A DNA stretch of 64,000 bases from contig NC_088295.1 in NCBI RefSeq assembly GCF_032854445.1, positions 4,220,501-4,284,500 of the forward strand, given 5' to 3'. The notes under the pieces are model-generated. The model saw only the letters and a list, made by a program, of their open reading frames with translations, ran no database searches and was not told the DNA's origin. Made by a program: the position numbers and the translations under genes. This document shows, piece after piece, positions 1 to 12,024 of the stretch. The DNA is from Liolophura sinensis. Its lineage: Eukaryota; Mollusca; Polyplacophora; Chitonida; Chitonidae. The stretch's first letter is position 1. Each line of letters starts with the position of its first letter.

Positions 1-3000
1 CTGCAGTGTACCACAGTTCAGTGTACAAACTTTAATGTCATGCACACAACGACAGGTGGCAGTCACATTACCTGCAGTGTACCACAGTTCATTGTACAAA
101 CTTTAATGCCATGCACACAACGACAGGTGGCAGTCACATTACCTGCAGTGTACCACAGTTCATTGTACAAACTTTAATGCCATGCACACAACGACAGGTG
201 GCAGTCACATTACCTGCAGTGTACCACAGTTCAGTGTACAAACTTTACTGCCATGCACACAACGACGGGTGGCAGTCACATTACCTGCAGTGTACCATAG
301 TTCAGTGTACAAACTTTACTGCCATGCACACAACGACAGGTGGCAGTCACATTACCTGCAGTGTACCACAGTTCAGTGTACAAACTTTAATGCCATGCAC
401 ACAACAACGGGTGGCAGTCACATTACCTGCAGTGTACCACAGTTCAGTGTACAAACTTTAATACCATGCACACAACAACGGGTGGCAGTCATATTACCTA
501 CAGTGTACCACAGTTCAGTGTACAAACTTAACTGCCATGCACACAACGACAGGTGGCAGTCACATTACCTGCAGTGTACCACAGTTCATTGTACAAACTT
601 TAATGCCATGCACACGACGACAGGTGGCAGTCACATTACCTGCAGTGTACCACAGTTCAGTGTACAAACTTTAATGCCATGCACACAACGACAGGTGGCA
701 GTCACATTACCTGCAGTGTACCACAGTTCATTGTACAAACTTTACTGCCATGCACACAACGACAGGTGGCAGTCACATTACCTGCAGTGTACCACAGTTC
801 AGTGTACAAACTTTAATGCCATGCACACAACGACAGGTGGCAGTCACATAACCTGCAGTGTACCACAGTTCATTGTACAAACTTTAATGCCATGCACACA
901 ACGACGGGTGGCAGTCACATTACCTGCAGTGTACCATAGTTCAGTGTACAAACTTTACTGCCATGCACACAACGACAGGTGGCAGTCACATTACCTGCAG
1001 TGTACCACAATTCAGTGTACAAACTTTAATGCCATGCACACAACGACAGGTGGCAGTCACATTACCTGCAGTGTACCACAGTTCAGTGTACAAACTTAAC
1101 TGCCATGCACACAACGACAGGTGGCAGTCACATTACCTGCAGTGTACCACAGTTCAGTGTACAAACTTTAATGCCATGCACACAACAACGGGTGGCAGTC
1201 ACATTACCTGCAGTGTACCACAGTTCAGTGTACAAACTTTAATACCATGCACACAACAATGGGTGGCAGTCATATTACCTACAGTGTACCACAGTTCAGT
1301 GTACAAACTTAACTGCCATGCACACAACGACAGGTGGCAGTCACATTACCTGCAGTGTACCACAGTTCAGTGTACAAACTTTAATGCCATGCACACAACG
1401 ACAGGTGGCAGTCACATTACCTGCAGTGTACCATAGTTCAGTGTACAAACTTTACTGCCATGCACACAACGACAGGTGGCAGTCACATTACCTGCAGTGT
1501 ACCATAGTTCAGTGTACAAACTTTACTGCCATGCACACAACGACAGGTGGCAGTCACATTACCTGCAGTGTACCACAATTCAGTGTATAAACTTTAATGC
1601 CATGCACACAACAACGGGTGGCAGTCACATTACCTGCAGTGTACCACAGTTCAGTGTACAAACTTTAATGCCATGCACACAACAACAGGTGCCAGTCACA
1701 TTACCTGCAGTGTACCACAATTCAGTGTACAAACTTTAATGCCATGCACGCAACAACGGGTGGCAGTCACATTACCTGCAGTGTACCACAGTTCAGTGTA
1801 CAAAATTTAATACCATGCACACAACAACGGGTGGCAGTCACATTACCTACAGTGTACCACAGTTCAGTGTACAAACTTAACTGCCATGCACACAACGACA
1901 GGTGGCAGTCACATTACCTGCAGTGTACCACAGTTCAGTGTACAAACTTTAATGCCATGCACACAACGACAGGTGGCAGTCACATTACCTGCAGTGTACC
2001 ACAGTTCAGTGTACAAACATTACTGCCATGCACACAACGACAGGTGGCAGTCACATTACCTGCAGTGTACCACAGTTCAGTGTATAAACTTTAATGCCAT
2101 GCACGCAACAACGAGTGGCAGTCACATTACCTGCAGTGTACCATAGTTCAGTGTACAAACTTTACTGCCATGCACACAACGACAGGTGGCAGTCACATTA
2201 CCTGCAGTGTACCACAGTTCAGTGTACAAACTTTACTGCCATGCACACAACGAGTGGCAGTCATATTACCTACAGTGTGCCACAGTTCAGTGTACAAACT
2301 TTAATACCATGCACACAACAACGGGTGGCAGTCATATTACCTGCAGTGTACCATAGTTCAGTGTACAAACTTTAATGCCATGCACACAAAGACGGGTGGC
2401 AGTCACATTACCTGCAGTGTACCACAGTTCAGTGTACAAACTTTAATGCCATGCACGCAACAACGGGTGGCAGTCACATTACCTGCAGTGTACCATAGTT
2501 CAGTGTACAAACTTTACTGCCATGCACACAACAACGGGTGGCAGTCATATTACCTACAGTGTACCACAGTTCAGTGTACAAACATTACTGCCATGCACAC
2601 AGTTCAGTGTACAAACTTTAATGCCATGCACACAACAACGGGTGGCAGTCACATTACCTACAGTGTACCACAGTTCAGTGTACAAACTTTACTGCCATGC
2701 AAACAACGACAGATGGCAGTCGCATTACCACCAATTACCTGCAGTGTACCACAGTTCAGTGTACAAACTTTCCTGCCCTGCACACAACGACAGGTGGCAG
2801 TCACATTACCTGCAGTGTACCACAGTTCAGTGTATAAACTTTAATGCCATGCACACAACAACGGGTGGCAGTCACATTACCTGCAGTGTACCATAGTTCA
2901 GTGTACAAACTTTACTGCCATGCACACAACGACAGGTGGCAGTCACATTACCTGCAGTGTACCATAGTTCAGTGTACAAACTTTATTGCCATGCACACAA

Positions 3001-4799
3001 CGACAGGTGGCAGTCACATTACCTGCAGTGTACCACAATTCAGTGTACAAACTTTAATGCCATGCACACAACAACGGGTGGCAGTCACATTACCTGCAGT
3101 GTACCACAGTTCAGTGTACAAACTTTACTGCCATGCACACAACAACAGGTGGCAGTCACATTACCTGCAGTGTACCACAATTCAGTGTACAAACTTTCAT
3201 GCCATGCACACAACAACGGGTGGTAGTCACATTACCTGCAGTGTACCACAGTTCAGTGTACAAACTTTAATACCATGCACACAACAACGGGTGGCAGTCA
3301 CATTACCTACAGTGTACCACAGTTCAGTGTACAAACTTAACTGCCATGCACACAACGACAGGTGGCAGTCACATTACCTGCAGTGTACCACAGTTCAGTG
3401 TACAAACTTTAATGCCATGCACACAACGACAGGTGGCAGTCACATTACCTGCAGTGTACCACAGTTCAGTGTACAAACTTTACTGCCATGCACACAACGA
3501 CAGGTGGCAGTCACATTACCTGCAGTGTACCACAGTTCAGTGTATAAACTTTAATGCCATGCACGCAACAACGAGTGGCAGTCACATTACCTGCAGTGTA
3601 CCATAGTTCAGTGTACAAACTTTAATGCCATGCACACAACGACAGGTGGCAGTCACATTACCTGCAGTGTACCACAGTTCAGTGTACAAACTTTACTGCC
3701 ATGCACACAACGAGTGGCAGTCATATTACCTACAGTGTGCCACAGTTCAGTGTACAAACTTTAATACCATGCACACAACAACAGGTGGCAGTCATATTAC
3801 CTGCAGTGTACCATAGTTTAGTGTACAAACTTTAATGCCATGCATACAAAGACGGGTGGCAGTCACATTACCTGCAGTGTACCACAATTCAGTGTACAAA
3901 CTTTAATGCCATGCACACAACAACGGGTGGCAGTCACATTACCTGCAGTGTACCACAGTTCAGTGTACAAACTTTAATGCCATGCACGCAACAACGGGTG
4001 GCAGTCACATTACCTGCAGTGTACCATAGTTCAGTGTACAAACTTTACTGCCATGCACACAACAACGGGTGGCAGTCATATTACCTACAGTGTACCACAG
4101 TTCAGTGTACAAACATTACTGCCATGCACACAGTTCAGTGTACAAACTTTACTGCCATGCACACAACAACGGGTGGCAGTCACATTACCTACAGTGTACC
4201 ACAGTTCAGTGTACAAACTTTCCTGCCATGCAAACAACGACAGATGGCAGTCGCATTACCACCAATTACCTGCAGTGTACCACAGTTCAGTGTACAAACT
4301 TTCCTGCCCTGCACACGACAGGTGGCAGTCACATTACCTGCAGTGTACCACAGTTCAGTGTATAAACTTTAATGCCATGCACACAACAACGGGTGGCAGT
4401 CACATTACCTGCAGTGTACCATAGTTCAGTGTACAAACTTTACTGCCATGCACACAACGACAGGTGGCAGTCACATTACCTGCAGTGTACCACAGTTCAG
4501 TGTACAAACTTTAATGCCATGCACACAATGACAGGTGGCAGTCACATTGCCTGCAGTGTACCATAGTTCAGTGTACAAACTTTAATGCCATGCACACAAC
4601 AACAGGTGGCAGTCACATTACCTGCAGTGTACCACAATTCAGTGTACAAACTTTACTGCCATGCACACAACAACAGGTGGCAGTCACATTACCTACAGTG
4701 TACCACAGTTCAGTGAACAAACTTTAATGCCATGCACACACTGACAGGTGGCAGTCACATTACCTGCAGTGTACCATAGTTCAGTGTACAAACTTTAAT
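1..4799. repeat. 71-bp satellite array, about 67 copies, in a BTAF1 intron
   Basis: Tandem array with a 71-bp period, set by successive 'ctgcag' sites at 1, 72 and so on. Each unit holds 'cagtgtaccacagttcagtg', 'ccatgcacacaac' and 'ggtggcagtcacattac'. It runs in from the left edge and ends near 4799. Variants are shared at fixed offsets: a block carrying 'cgagtggcag' recurs at 2251 and 3711 (1460 bp), and a shortened unit with 'agatggcagtcgcattacc' recurs at 2711 and 4242 (1531 bp, one monomer more). This is a higher-order duplication of about 1.5 kb. Since 71 is not a multiple of 3 and the unit has few stops, open frames of up to 305 codons appear. They are not genes. The array lies in the BTAF1 intron that follows exon 2. 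Confidence 0.97.
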
Positions 4800-4917
4800 G
4801 CACATAATATATGATATCATTACTTCAGTTGTTTAGAAACAGTTTTTACTTCAAGTGTATGTAGATATGGTTACTTTACCCTGAATTGTGTAGGTGATCA
4901 TGACAGAGAGAACGTAC

Positions 4918-5041
4918 CTTGGCCAGGAGGTTGTTCAGCTCATGGGGGTGGAGTTTCTGTACCTGGCCTATCTGAGCTGCAGCAGACTTACGGATCAGGG
5001 GGCTAGAGCCCGTCTCTAACAAGAGAAATAGCCGGTCAAGT
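4918..5041 (-). CDS. BTAF1: BTAF1 coding exon 2 (TBP-associated factor 172 / Mot1), N-terminal part
   Basis: Minus-strand exon of 124 bp, too short to appear as an ordinary ORF. It is bounded by an acceptor (ttgttacag, then exon from 5041) and a donor (AAG then gtacgt, at 4917). After one base that completes a split codon it reads 41 codons without a stop, including [18 protein letters not shown] and [13 protein letters not shown]. This is the start of the N-terminal HEAT-repeat domain of BTAF1/Mot1; from memory the vertebrate protein begins with a very similar RLDRLF...[11 protein letters not shown] segment. BTAF1 is a nuclear SNF2-family ATPase that binds TBP and strips it from DNA, resetting RNA polymerase II promoters. 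Entry is phase 2 and exit phase 0, matching exon 1 at 7304-7314. Further exons are off the left edge, beyond the satellite. Confidence 0.93.
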
Positions 5042-7303
5042 CTGTAACAAATTTATATCAGCCATGGTTAGACTGGACACCAATTTCCCATCTTCATTTG
5101 CTTTGACTTTCATTTCATTTACTCCTAGTGATGTATTTGGAGGAGAATAATGTGAAATGTTATGCATGAAAGACTTTCTTCCTGATACCTATTTACTGAA
5201 CTTACAAATCTCTGCAGATCGGCCGGCCATATTCCCAACTAAACTTCCACATTAACTGCTCTGAATAGTTACATTCACGAGCCTGGAACTAGGTCCCTCA
5301 CTCCTGTACTGAGCTGTACGTGACAAAATTACGTTTTCCTTGTTCCTAAAGTACTTCTGAATTCATATCACCTCATTATGTGAGAATAACCAGGATCATA
5401 ACAGTGCAATTAACACACAAGTAACCAACGATCCACTCAGACTCTTTCCAACTTTGCAAACTGCCATTTTAGTCACTTGACTCTGTTGCTAGAGAAGAAA
5501 CTATTCTTCCCAATATTAACACCATCTACTTTTTTCACAATAGTTGTTTGTAGTGCTTTCTGTTCATTATCAAAACACAATTTAAAATTTAGACATATAA
5601 ACAAGTTGTCAATCAATTGTTAATGATGTACATAATCCAAACAATCCATGAGTTAAACTTTTCCACGAGTTAACCTTTTCCATGAGTTTATCTTTTTTCA
5701 GAAGATGCCAAGATAAGCTGACTTAAAATGAAAATAGGGGTTAAAGATGTATGGGTTTCTGTGGATGCGAAACAAATTATTCACAAATAACTACATGTAG
5801 ATGATACAAAGTAAGAATTACTGTAGGACACAGATTTAGCCAGAATTTAAAATCAGGCCGTCTTATTGTCAATTTTCTCCTATTTTCCCTATCTATCCCA
5901 TGTTAATTTCGTCAGAAAAGAGCACCTGAAAGACAATGAGACACCTCCTAGCTTAACCTATGCTGTAGGATCAAAGGAAACATGTTTGTTTAGTGTGCAG
6001 CTTTCACATGTTGAGCATATTGAAAAAAATAAAGTTCCAGGTTATCAAATGGAAGCGTACAAATCTGTATCTCCCGAAAGATAAGCTGGGAAGAATGAAA
6101 CAGATCTCAGATCTAACAAGTAAGAGGCCTAAAGCTCGATGAACCTTATAAGTTTTTCAACCTTCCACATATAATGCTTGCAAATGTTTATGTCACTTCT
6201 AGGGAAATTTGTTAGTAACATTCCAAATGTCAAGGTTTATGGTTCCCAAGCATTCTCAGTCTGGTTTCCTCCACCCATAAAACCAACCGCCACATCATGA
6301 GTAAAAACGTGCTGATCGGGCTCAAGTACTTTCTCAACATCCAAATAAATAAACAAATAAATAAATATAAGCTGCCTGTTAGCTACACACAATGCAAAAT
6401 GCTGATGACAAAGAATATGTGTAACATATTGAGGAGTCTGAGACTGTGAGAACTTCTCTGAATTTATTTGACACAGACTATTATAATTTGTAAAACACAG
6501 TTTTGCTTCAGATCATTTGTCCTGATATAAGGTGCCTTATAATTTAATGAACTCTCTACAACTGAGCATATCACAGGGAGATAATTTTGCTCTATATGAC
6601 GATACAGACACATGTAATATCAGGTATCCGTATTCATCTTTAAATGCACTTCAAATGAACGGGTCATCATTGTTGACTGATTTGCTTTTTTTAAATAATT
6701 GTTCACATATTTATATGATTAGTGTTTCAGCATATGTAATACTCAACAATATTTCATTACCAGCATTATGTTTCAAGGAAACCGTACACATCCTGAGGGA
6801 AACATATGACCATCTGTAAGTTAAGAGACTTCCAAAGCTTTCATAAATACATGTAAGTATAATTGTAGGGCGTACTGTTTTTCATATCTACCCAAAGTAC
6901 AGAGCTGTACCTCTTTAAATCTGCAGTTAAATAGTGCTATTAATACAGTAAATATATTACTCATTAGACATCATTAACCCTGAGAGTGGGACTGACTTCA
7001 TGTGTATCACTATCACTGTACGGGCCTACACCAATGACGCATCGAACTTACATCTAATCCGGTGGGCCTGAATTTCACTGCAAATGTCTATATGCCTATG
7101 GTAGATGAAACACAATGTTAATCATAATTTATATGGAAGAACAACATGAGCTGTTAAGGTAAGGTTGACCACATCAGACAAAACCGCCTGGTGTTCAGAA
7201 CGCCGTGGGAGAAATAGACTAAGGGACAAGTAGGAAGTAGATTTGTCTACATGGCGGCTACGGTCTGTCTCTCTGTCTCATGTTTACAGTGACGTCTGGT
7301 TAC
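5042..7303 (-). other. BTAF1: BTAF1 intron 1
   Basis: The sequence between the exon 1 donor (gtaacc, reading minus at 7303) and the exon 2 acceptor (ttacag at 5042) is about 2.26 kb of AT-rich, stop-dense DNA. Apart from a SINE tail at 6261-6368 nothing coding is visible. The plus-strand open frames at 5866-6084 and 6532-6819 match no family I know and look like chance. Confidence 0.8.
6261..6368 (+). mobile_element. SINE 3' fragment with (aaat)n tail
   Basis: Starts with 'ctggtttcctccaccc', continues through 'ccaaccgcca' and a diverged 'ctcaagtac' block, and ends in 'aaataaataaacaaataaat'. Its order matches the 3' part of the tRNA-derived SINEs elsewhere in the window, but it is diverged enough to be a separate subfamily. 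It is 5' truncated. Confidence 0.6.
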
Positions 7304-7314
7304 CTGGTAGACAT
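7304..7314 (-). CDS. BTAF1: BTAF1 coding exon 1 (start codon exon)
   Basis: On the minus strand ATG TCT ACC AG is followed directly by a donor, gtaacc. The last two bases join the first base of the exon at 4918-5041 to make AGA, giving M-S-T-R-L-D-R-L-F. Vertebrate BTAF1 starts M-A-V-S-R-L-D-R-L-F, so start, phase and length all fit. The start context is CAAAAG-ATG, with A at -3. Only 11 coding bases are in this exon; the rest would be 5' untranslated. Confidence rests on the perfect phase match to exon 2. A different upstream first exon cannot be excluded. Confidence 0.82.
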
Positions 7315-7830
7315 CTTTTGTTCTCTGCCGCACACCCACACAGATCACCACTGCAAATCAGGGAGGGGGAGGATAAGGGGTTCTGAGCAGAGGTCCCCTT
7401 GATCCCTGCTTCCTCACATCAAGTTTGGATCCGGTCCGAAAATCATTGAGTGTGATCCAGAAGCAGACAGTCTTCTTAACTTTACATTCTATAGCTGAAC
7501 AACCTCGGCCAACAATTCGCTCTCCGTGCTGAACTAGATTACACTGGTGATTCTCACTTAGGATCGTGTCACAGAAAGACACAAAGACGCTTTTAATTGA
7601 AGTATTTTCACTAATTTCATAGAGGTCATAGCCTGCCTGCTCGCCTGTCCTGCGCGGCCAGCGGCGTGCATTTATACTGCCAGCCATTTTTACTCGGCCT
7701 GCCTCAAATACAGACACAAATCTCATTGATTGGTCAATCCTTGCACGTTCACACTGCTGTTGTCCAATAGAAATGCAGTTCACGATGCCAGTTACGACAA
7801 CCGAAAATTGGCATGTACAACACAAACCAC
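7315..7830 (-). promoter_or_regulatory. BTAF1: Putative BTAF1 5' leader and promoter
   Basis: Immediately upstream of the BTAF1 start on the minus strand the sequence becomes richer in GC and CpG than its AT-rich surroundings. It holds two CCAAT-type boxes, an inverted one at 7728-7733 ('gattgg') and a direct one at 7764-7768 ('ccaat'). No TATA box is evident, as expected of a housekeeping promoter. A 155-codon open frame on this strand (7358-7825) is judged a chance frame in leader and promoter DNA. The transcription start is unknown. Confidence 0.4.
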
Positions 7831-8892
7831 GTTACTGAACTGAATGAATCGCAGGCCAAGTCACAGACATAGTAAACAAAACCTGGCCTAGCGTGAGTGT
7901 CTGGAAATAACAGCAGCAAGGTATCTTAAATATTTATGGATAAATTACCAACCAGTGAAACAAAACCTTGAGCCTTCGTAAGCTCAAAAATAAATAATAC
8001 AAAAAAAAAAAAAATTAAATTAAAAAAATAATAATAAATAAAATAAATAAATAAATAAAAGTACGACTTATAACTTTTCAGTTCAAATTTTAAGTTTTGA
8101 TCATGCAAAGACCTGAATAGGAAAGGATAATAATGTACATGATGCGGGCAATGCGTGAAAAAAAAAAAAAAAAAAGAAAATTAGCTTCCCAGGCCTCCCA
8201 GGTTTTTCTTCTTTTTTTGTTTTGTTTTGTTTTACAAGCAAATCGAGTCTGTATACTAATGATGTATTTCACCGACTTATATATCCAATTCCCGTGTTAT
8301 AATGTGGAAATTAATCACTTCTACATATAGCAGCTTGGCGACCACATATTGTTTAAAAAGATTGAAGTGTCACTAAATGAACAGACTTATCTTAAATGAA
8401 TAAAAATGTAGTACCGGTATGTAACATAAAATTTATTTGTTATCAATTCTACCGGTAAACGAGAGCAAAATATACAATGATTATGCCATCAGCCATTCTA
8501 TCAAATACCGCAACACCTTTAAATTTTGAAATATTTGTAAAAAAGCAAAACAAAAAAATAATGAAAAATAAAATAAAATAAAATAAATAAATAAAGTTTG
8601 GGTTGGGGAGCGACAATTCAAATTTAAAAAAAAAAACAGGTTGCATCAATCATTTTTAACATAGGCCTAACTTATGAACTCATGTACTGAACATATACGC
8701 AGAGTCTTATGCACAAGACCAAGTCTCAGTTGATGTCTTAAGCCAATCAAATGGCTCCCTATTTAAACGTAGATCCGCACCTGACAGCTTAACTGGATAC
8801 ATTAGTTTCCCTGTTATTGTGGGTCTAGTGTATTTGGTTTACACTAGGCATTTTTCAGAGCTCTGCCCCACAGTGTTTCACCCTTTACATTT
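7831..8892. other. AT-rich low-complexity stretch, no gene seen
   Basis: Contains A runs and 'aaataaat' tracts near 7990-8060, 8158-8178 and 8540-8600, and T tracts near 8205-8235. Short open frames here are made of Lys, Phe and Tyr from these tracts. Nothing coding is supported. Confidence 0.7.
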
Positions 8893-9016
8893 GACTAGAT
8901 GACGCGTTATCACACTGTCAAGTGACCGTATTTCCACGGTTACGTGTGACCAGATGACTCGTTATCACACTGTCAAGTGACCGTATTTCCACGGTTACGT
9001 GTGATCACATGACTTG
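8893..9016. repeat. 55-bp tandem duplication, copy of a dispersed repeat family
   Basis: The segment 'cacactgtcaagtgaccgta' plus 'tttccacggttacgtgtga' occurs twice, 55 bp apart, with the start of a third unit. The core 'ccgtattt.cacggttacgtgtgacca' is shared with copies at 37.5-38.7 kb, 52.8 kb and 54.1 kb. Confidence 0.75.
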
Positions 9017-9664
9017 TAGGCCTAATCTCTATCTACCGTAAGTGAAATGCAACTAACAAATCTGATATATGATGGAATTTTATTGAGTCAAAGTGCTTGC
9101 TGAGAAATATTTATACTGATCAACATACATGAAAGCCGTTGCATTCATCCGATGGGAGATAACTCTGCCCGTCTCTTCACACTGCCTTTGCAAACCTAGC
9201 ATTAGGCTATCGGACAAAACAAACCTCCGGTATAACCCTGTACCAACACGAATGTAAACATGTAAGTCTACTGTCATGTCCACGCGTACCACACATACTC
9301 GTGTCACAGACTGACAGAACACAGAGAGGCGTGTGTGACAGTTATCCCCCTCGGACAAGTTTGGCGTGGACTTTATACCAATTTATGTGTACGCCTGTTA
9401 GAAGGTTGAACTTTCACATGTTGCATCTTTTTTGTATTATAATTTTTTTCTCTTTGAACCAAAGCTAAATTTTATGAAAAATGTCTATCGGAAATATAAA
9501 CTATTTGTAAGGTATTTATTTGTACTGAGTTTCTGCATAATCCGGCAGTATTGAGGGACCGGGCTTTTTTGTACATGAACACCATATGCCCATATGTATA
9601 TGTATATTCCCGTGATTGGCCTACTGTTGGGTTATTAGTTACTTTACCCATCAAAATTAACTGT
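9017..9664. other. Intergenic, nothing recognised
   Basis: About 650 bp with short unrelated open frames on the minus strand (9080-9358, 9472-9654). They have no recognisable domain and no convincing splice sites. Confidence 0.6.
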
Positions 9665-11290
9665 CTGCTCAGGCATGGATAACGTCCTCCTCATATGGTT
9701 AACTCCCTTCTCAGGCATGGGTACGCTCATCTCACATGGGTTATGGCTCCATACATGCGTTACGGCCTCCTCACAAGGGTAACGTCCTCCTCGGGCATTT
9801 ATTACGTCCATGTCACATGGGTATATGACCTCCTCACATGGGTTACGGCCTCCTCGGGCATGGGTTACGTCCTTCTCACAAGGGCTACGGTCTCTTCACT
9901 ACGGTAACGCCCCCCCCCCCCCCCCCTCAGGCATGGGTTACGTCCTCCTTACAAGGGTAACGTCCTCCTCGGCATGGGTTACGTCCATGTCACATGGGTA
10001 TACGGCCTCCTCAGGCATAGGTTACTTCCTCCTCACAAGGGCTACGGTCTCTTCACAGCGGTAACGTCCTCCTCAGGCATGGATTACGTCCTCCTCACAA
10101 GGGTTACGAGCCTCCACAGGTATGGATTAAGTCAATTTCACATGAGTTATGGCCTCCATAAGCATGGATTAGATGCCTCTCACGTGTATTACGTTCACCT
10201 CATATGGATAACCACCTCCACAGGCATGGTTTACAGCCTCCTCACATGCGTTACGGTCTTCACAGGCATGGTTTACAGCCTCTTCACAAGGGTAACGGCC
10301 TCCACAGGCATGGTTTACAGCCTCCTCACATGGGTTACGGTCTCCACAGGCATGGTTTACAGCCTTCTCACATGGGTTACGGTCTCCACAAGCATGGTTT
10401 ACAGCCTCCTCACATGCGTTATGCCCTCCACAGACATGGATCATAGCCTTCTCACATGGGTTACACCCTTCACAATCATGGTTTACAGCCTCCTCACATG
10501 CGTTATGCCCTCCACAGACATGGATCATAGCCTCCTCACATGGGTTACGCCCTTCACAATCATGGTTTACAGCCTCCCTCACATGCGTTATGCCCTCCAC
10601 AGACATGGATCATAGCCTCCTCACATGGGTTACGCCCTTCACAATCATGGTTTACAGCCTCCTCACATGCCTTATGCCCTCCACAGACATGGATCATAGC
10701 CTCCTCACAAGGGTTACGCCCTTTATAATCATGGTTTACAGCCTCCTCACATGCCTTATGCCCTCCACAGACATGGATCATAGCCTCCTCACATGGGTTA
10801 CGCCCTTCCCAGTCATGGTTTACAGCCTCCTCACATGCGTTATGCCTTCCACAGACATGGATCATAGCCTCCTCACATGGGTTACGCCCTTCACAATCAT
10901 GGTTTACAGCCTCCTCACATGTGTTATGCCCTCCACAGACATGGATCATAGCCTCCTCACATGGGTTACGCCCTCCACAATCATGGTTTACAGCCTCCTC
11001 ACATGCGTTATGCCCCCACAGACATGGATCATAGCCTCCTCACAAGGGTTACGCCCTTCACAATCATGGTTTACAGCCTCCTCACGTGCGTTATGCCCTC
11101 CACAGACATGGATCATAGCCTCCTCACATGGGTTACGCCCTCCACAATCATGGTTTACAGAATCCTCACATGCGTTATGCCCTCCACAGACATGGATCAT
11201 AGCCTCCTCACATGAGTTACGCCCTTTACAATCATGGTTTACAGCCTCCTCACATGGTTTAGGGCTTCCACAGACATGGCGTAGACCTAT
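9665..11290. repeat. 42-bp minisatellite, mature form an 84-bp dimer
   Basis: The first 500 bp are degenerate units built on 'ggcatgggttacgtcctcct' and include an 18-base C run at about 9910. From about 10400 the array settles into alternating 42-bp monomers, one with 'gcgttatgccctccacagac' and one with 'gggttacgcccttcacaatc'. The homogenised unit is therefore an 84-bp dimer, about 10 copies. Both 42 and 84 are multiples of 3, so open frames exist on both strands (up to 236 codons plus, 145 minus). A degenerate tail continues to about 11500. Confidence 0.95.
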
Positions 11291-11502
11291 AGCCTTTTAA
11301 CCAGTAGAGCCATGGCGTGCGACCTCTTCAGTCATTCACTGCTTACAACCCTCCTAACCATGGCTCATACGCTCCTCAAACTTGATTTAAAACCCCCCTT
11401 CCCATCACTAAGTTAAGGCCTTCTCAGTCATGACTTAAACACTCTCAGTCATTGCTTAAAACGCACTCAGCCATGACATACAACACCTTCAGCCATGGCT
11501 AA

Positions 11503-11802
11503 CCTCCAGAATACCCCACAAAACGAAACAATTCATGCACTTAGACGGTATTAATGGATGGATACCTCCAGAATACCCCACAAAACGAAACAATTCATGC
11601 ACTTAGACGGTATTAATGGATGGGTACCTCCAGAATACCCCACAAAACGAAACAATTCATGCACTTAGACGGTATTAATGGATGGATACCTCCAGAATAC
11701 CCCACAAAACGAAACAATTCATGCACTTAGACGGTATTAATGGATGGACACCTCCAGAATACCCCATAAACGAAACAATTCATGCACTTGGACGGTATTA
11801 AC
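11503..11802. repeat. 62-bp tandem repeat, 4.8 nearly identical copies
   Basis: Units start with 'cctccagaataccccaca' at 11503, 11565, 11627, 11689 and 11751. The first four are almost identical, and the last has a small deletion and a substitution. Such identity implies recent amplification or gene conversion. Confidence 0.95.
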
Positions 11803-11942
11803 ACCTCACCCCAGTAATGGTCAGAAATTACCGGGAAGAAAATAAAATCCGTTAGGTGAGGAAAAAAGAAAACAATGAACACGTAATTGAAGTAACGTAG
11901 GGCCTACCATATACCCAACAATTACATCCCGCGCACCAGTTA

Positions 11943-12024
11943 CTTCACCCATGAGCGGCGGTTGCTTTACCCATGAGCGGCGGTTGCTTTACCCATCAGC
12001 GGTAGTTGTTTTACCCATCAACCG
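11943..12024. repeat. 22-bp tandem repeat, about 3.7 copies
   Basis: Units read 'ctttacccatgagcggcggt' plus 'tg', at 11943, 11965, 11987 and 12009. Confidence 0.9.

Noticed and set aside
182-1099. 305-codon open frame, and many similar frames to 4566
   Set aside because: They lie wholly in the 71-bp satellite. The period is not a multiple of three, so the same unit is read in all frames. No start, domain or splice evidence.
7358-7825. 155-codon minus-strand open frame
   Set aside because: Lies in the BTAF1 leader and promoter region, upstream of the conserved BTAF1 start at 7314. No domain and no phase-compatible link to exon 2.
10169-11300. Cysteine- and histidine-containing repeat frames on the minus strand that resemble a repeat protein
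   Set aside because: Produced by the 42/84-bp array, equally open on the plus strand, with no conserved metal-binding spacing.
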